The notes beneath the pieces were generated by a model. It did no database searches and was not told the origin of the DNA. It was given only the letters and a program-made list of their open reading frames with translations. DNA of 8,448 bases from Chloroflexota bacterium (GTDB lineage: Bacteria > Chloroflexota > Anaerolineae > SpSt-600): the NCBI GenBank assembly GCA_011041825.1, contig DRAO01000265.1:1-8448 (forward strand). The letters run 5' to 3'. Made by a program: the position numbers and the translations under genes. The number at the start of each line of letters is the position of its first letter. The first letter of the stretch is position 1. Positions 7,632 through 8,448 of the stretch are shown here, piece by piece.

Positions 7632-8261
7632 CTAGTTATTCCCTCCAATGTAATAGGTCATCCTCTGGAGGTGAACGACCGGGTCTATGTACTGGACCTT
7701 CACGTGCTTGGGGACCTTTAACGTTATCGGGGCATAGTTTAAGATAGCTAATACACCGGCCTTCACGAGCTCATCAGCCACCCCTTGTGCCTCTTGGGGG
7801 GGCACAGCTATAATGGCTATCTTAATGCCCCACTTGGGGATTAGCTCCGATATGAGGCGGCTATCCATAATCTCCAAATCATTAATCTTAGCCCCTATTT
7901 TCTCAGGGTTGTTATCGAAGAGGAGGGAAATACAGAACCCCTTGCCCTTGAAACCCTCGTAGTGAACCAGGGCCCGGCCTAGGTCGCCTACCCCTACCAG
8001 GGCCATATCCCATTCCCGGTCCACCTTGAGGATTCTCTTCAACTCCAGGATGAGGTGGTCTACCTGGTAACCACTCCCTTGTTTGCCAAACTCTCCAAAG
8101 TAGGAGAGGTCCTTGCGGATCTGGGCTGAGCTTACCCCTAACCGCTCAGCCAATTCTCTCGAAGCCACAACCTGCTTGCCTTCCCGCTGCATAAATTCCA
8201 GGGCCCTCAAGTAAAGGGGCAGACGGCTTATTACGATATTGGGCACTTCCCTAGCGGCCAT
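7632..8261 (-). CDS. rex: Redox-sensing transcriptional repressor Rex
   Basis: Rex is a homodimeric repressor that binds DNA when NADH is low and is released by NADH, adjusting respiratory and fermentative genes to the redox state. The 209 residues from ATG 8261 match the family length. The N-terminal winged-helix domain includes VVASRELAERLGVSSAQIRK then DLSYFGEFGKQGSGY (31-65), the characteristic Rex DNA-recognition segment. The Rossmann domain has GVGDLG (90-95), an acidic Asp116 in LFDNNPEKIG for the NAD ribose, and LNYAPI (174-179). The start at 8261 has GGAGGGG (8265-8271 on the complementary strand). The longer reading from 8297 would include the operator and promoter, so it is rejected. 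The gene converges on mreB with 8 bases between stops, and no terminator hairpin is visible there. Confidence 0.95.
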   Translation of the reverse strand: MAAREVPNIVISRLPLYLRALEFMQREGKQVVASRELAERLGVSSAQIRKDLSYFGEFGKQGSGYQVDHLILELKRILKVDREWDMALVGVGDLGRALVHYEGFKGKGFCISLLFDNNPEKIGAKINDLEIMDSRLISELIPKWGIKIAIIAVPPQEAQGVADELVKAGVLAILNYAPITLKVPKHVKVQYIDPVVHLQRMTYYIGGNN

Positions 8262-8279
8262 ATACCCCTCCGCTCGTTT

Positions 8280-8297
8280 TTGTTCATAATACCACAA
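8280..8297 (-). promoter_or_regulatory. Candidate Rex operator upstream of rex
   Basis: On the - strand the 18 bases read TTGTGGTATTATGAACAA. The established Rex consensus is an 18-bp palindrome TTGTGAA-N4-TTCACAA. This site keeps the outer TTGTG and ACAA and matches 10 of the 14 specified positions. It overlaps the predicted -10 box of rex, where a bound repressor would block transcription. Rex is autoregulated in several bacteria, so negative autoregulation is the natural inference. Confidence 0.5.
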
Positions 8298-8314
8298 ACT
8301 CCTGGCCTAGGCAA
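8286..8314 (-). promoter_or_regulatory. Predicted rex promoter (-35 TTGCCT, -10 TATTAT)
   Basis: On the - strand TTGCCT (8314-8309) and TATTAT (8291-8286) are separated by exactly 17 bases. They match the sigma-70-type consensus hexamers at 4 of 6 and 5 of 6 positions. Transcription would start near 8279, a few bases upstream of the rex ribosome binding site at 8265-8271, giving a short leader. The -10 box is embedded in the candidate Rex operator. Confidence 0.5.
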
Positions 8315-8370
8315 CTGAGGAGTTCGGGAGGGTGTTGAAAAAGTGCCACGCTGTTCTTGCTCAAATGGTT

Positions 8371-8384
8371 CCCTCCGGCGAGGG
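8371..8384. repeat. Small inverted repeat upstream of rex
   Basis: CCCTC (8371-8375) and GAGGG (8380-8384) flank a CGGC loop. It is followed by a GGTTAAAAAGCATTTTTTG stretch with A- and T-runs. Read on the + strand it is loosely terminator-like, but no gene on the + strand ends here. Its role is unknown and it may be chance. Confidence 0.25.
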
Positions 8385-8409
8385 CAGGTTAAAAAGCATT
8401 TTTTGAAGT

Positions 8410-8448
8410 GTTTTCTCGTGCGGGGGCGAAGCCCCCGCACGAGAAAAC
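8410..8448. repeat. Large perfect hairpin, 18-bp arms with GAA loop
   Basis: GTTTTCTCGTGCGGGGGC (8410-8427) is perfectly complementary to 8431-8448 around a GAA loop. The right arm reaches the end of the window, so the palindrome may extend further. It shares the plan GTTTT...GTGC-RRGGG-loop-CCCYY-GCAC...AAAAC with the hairpin at 3385-3422, suggesting one family of dispersed palindromic elements. No coding sequence is seen around it. It could act as a bidirectional terminator for a gene beyond the window, but no such gene is visible. Confidence 0.8.

Noticed and set aside
7620..7634. Bidirectional terminator between mreB and rex
   Set aside because: The gap is only 8 bases and no inverted repeat with a T-run is visible.
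8262..8297. Extended Rex N-terminus from 8297
   Set aside because: The extra 12 residues precede the normal family start, and the segment carries the promoter, operator and ribosome binding site.

Overview
The window holds most of a bacterial F-type (F1Fo) ATP synthase operon on the + strand, atpF-atpH-atpA-atpG-atpD-atpC. It runs directly into mreB, and a convergent rex (redox-sensing NADH/NAD+ repressor) lies on the - strand. The usual first genes, atpB and atpE, would lie left of base 1. The organism is a bacterium of moderate GC content with strong GGAGG-type ribosome binding sites. Several details recall Chloroflexota (Chloroflexi), perhaps an Anaerolineae-like lineage: the FRFVMSG variant in AtpD, the small DUF2283 gene, palindromic intergenic repeats and the atpC-mreB linkage. 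This assignment is an inference, not a demonstrated taxonomy.

Layout. Bases 1-274 are a non-coding leader with a GC-rich hairpin and four tandem 28-bp palindromic units that end just upstream of the atpF ribosome binding site. atpF (275-769) and atpH (895-1431) encode the peripheral stalk. A 439-bp gap before atpA holds a 150-bp MITE-like element with terminal inverted repeats and a perfect 7-bp target duplication, followed by a frame-shifted remnant that looks like the C-terminus of a V4R-domain protein. atpA (1871-3379) and atpG (3444-4325) are separated by a 16-bp-arm hairpin. A DUF2283 gene (4383-4592) sits between atpG and atpD (4633-6030). A possible 33-residue ORF (6034-6135) lies between atpD and atpC (6156-6626). 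mreB (6619-7623) overlaps the end of atpC by 8 bases. rex (7632-8261, - strand) converges on mreB with an 8-bp gap. Its upstream region has a recognisable promoter whose -10 box lies inside an imperfect Rex-type operator. A second large hairpin, related to the atpA-atpG one, closes the window.

How the genes work together. AtpF and AtpH form the stator, AtpA and AtpD the catalytic hexamer, and AtpG and AtpC the rotor shaft that turns with the c-ring. All catalytic motifs that can be checked by eye are present, so the enzyme should be functional. Rex senses the NADH/NAD+ ratio and in other bacteria controls respiratory and fermentative genes, so its location beside the ATP synthase is thematically fitting. 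No Rex-like site was seen in front of the atp genes in this window. The unusual feature is how many atp gene junctions carry extra material (MITE and gene remnant, hairpin, DUF2283, small ORF) while the atp genes themselves remain intact.
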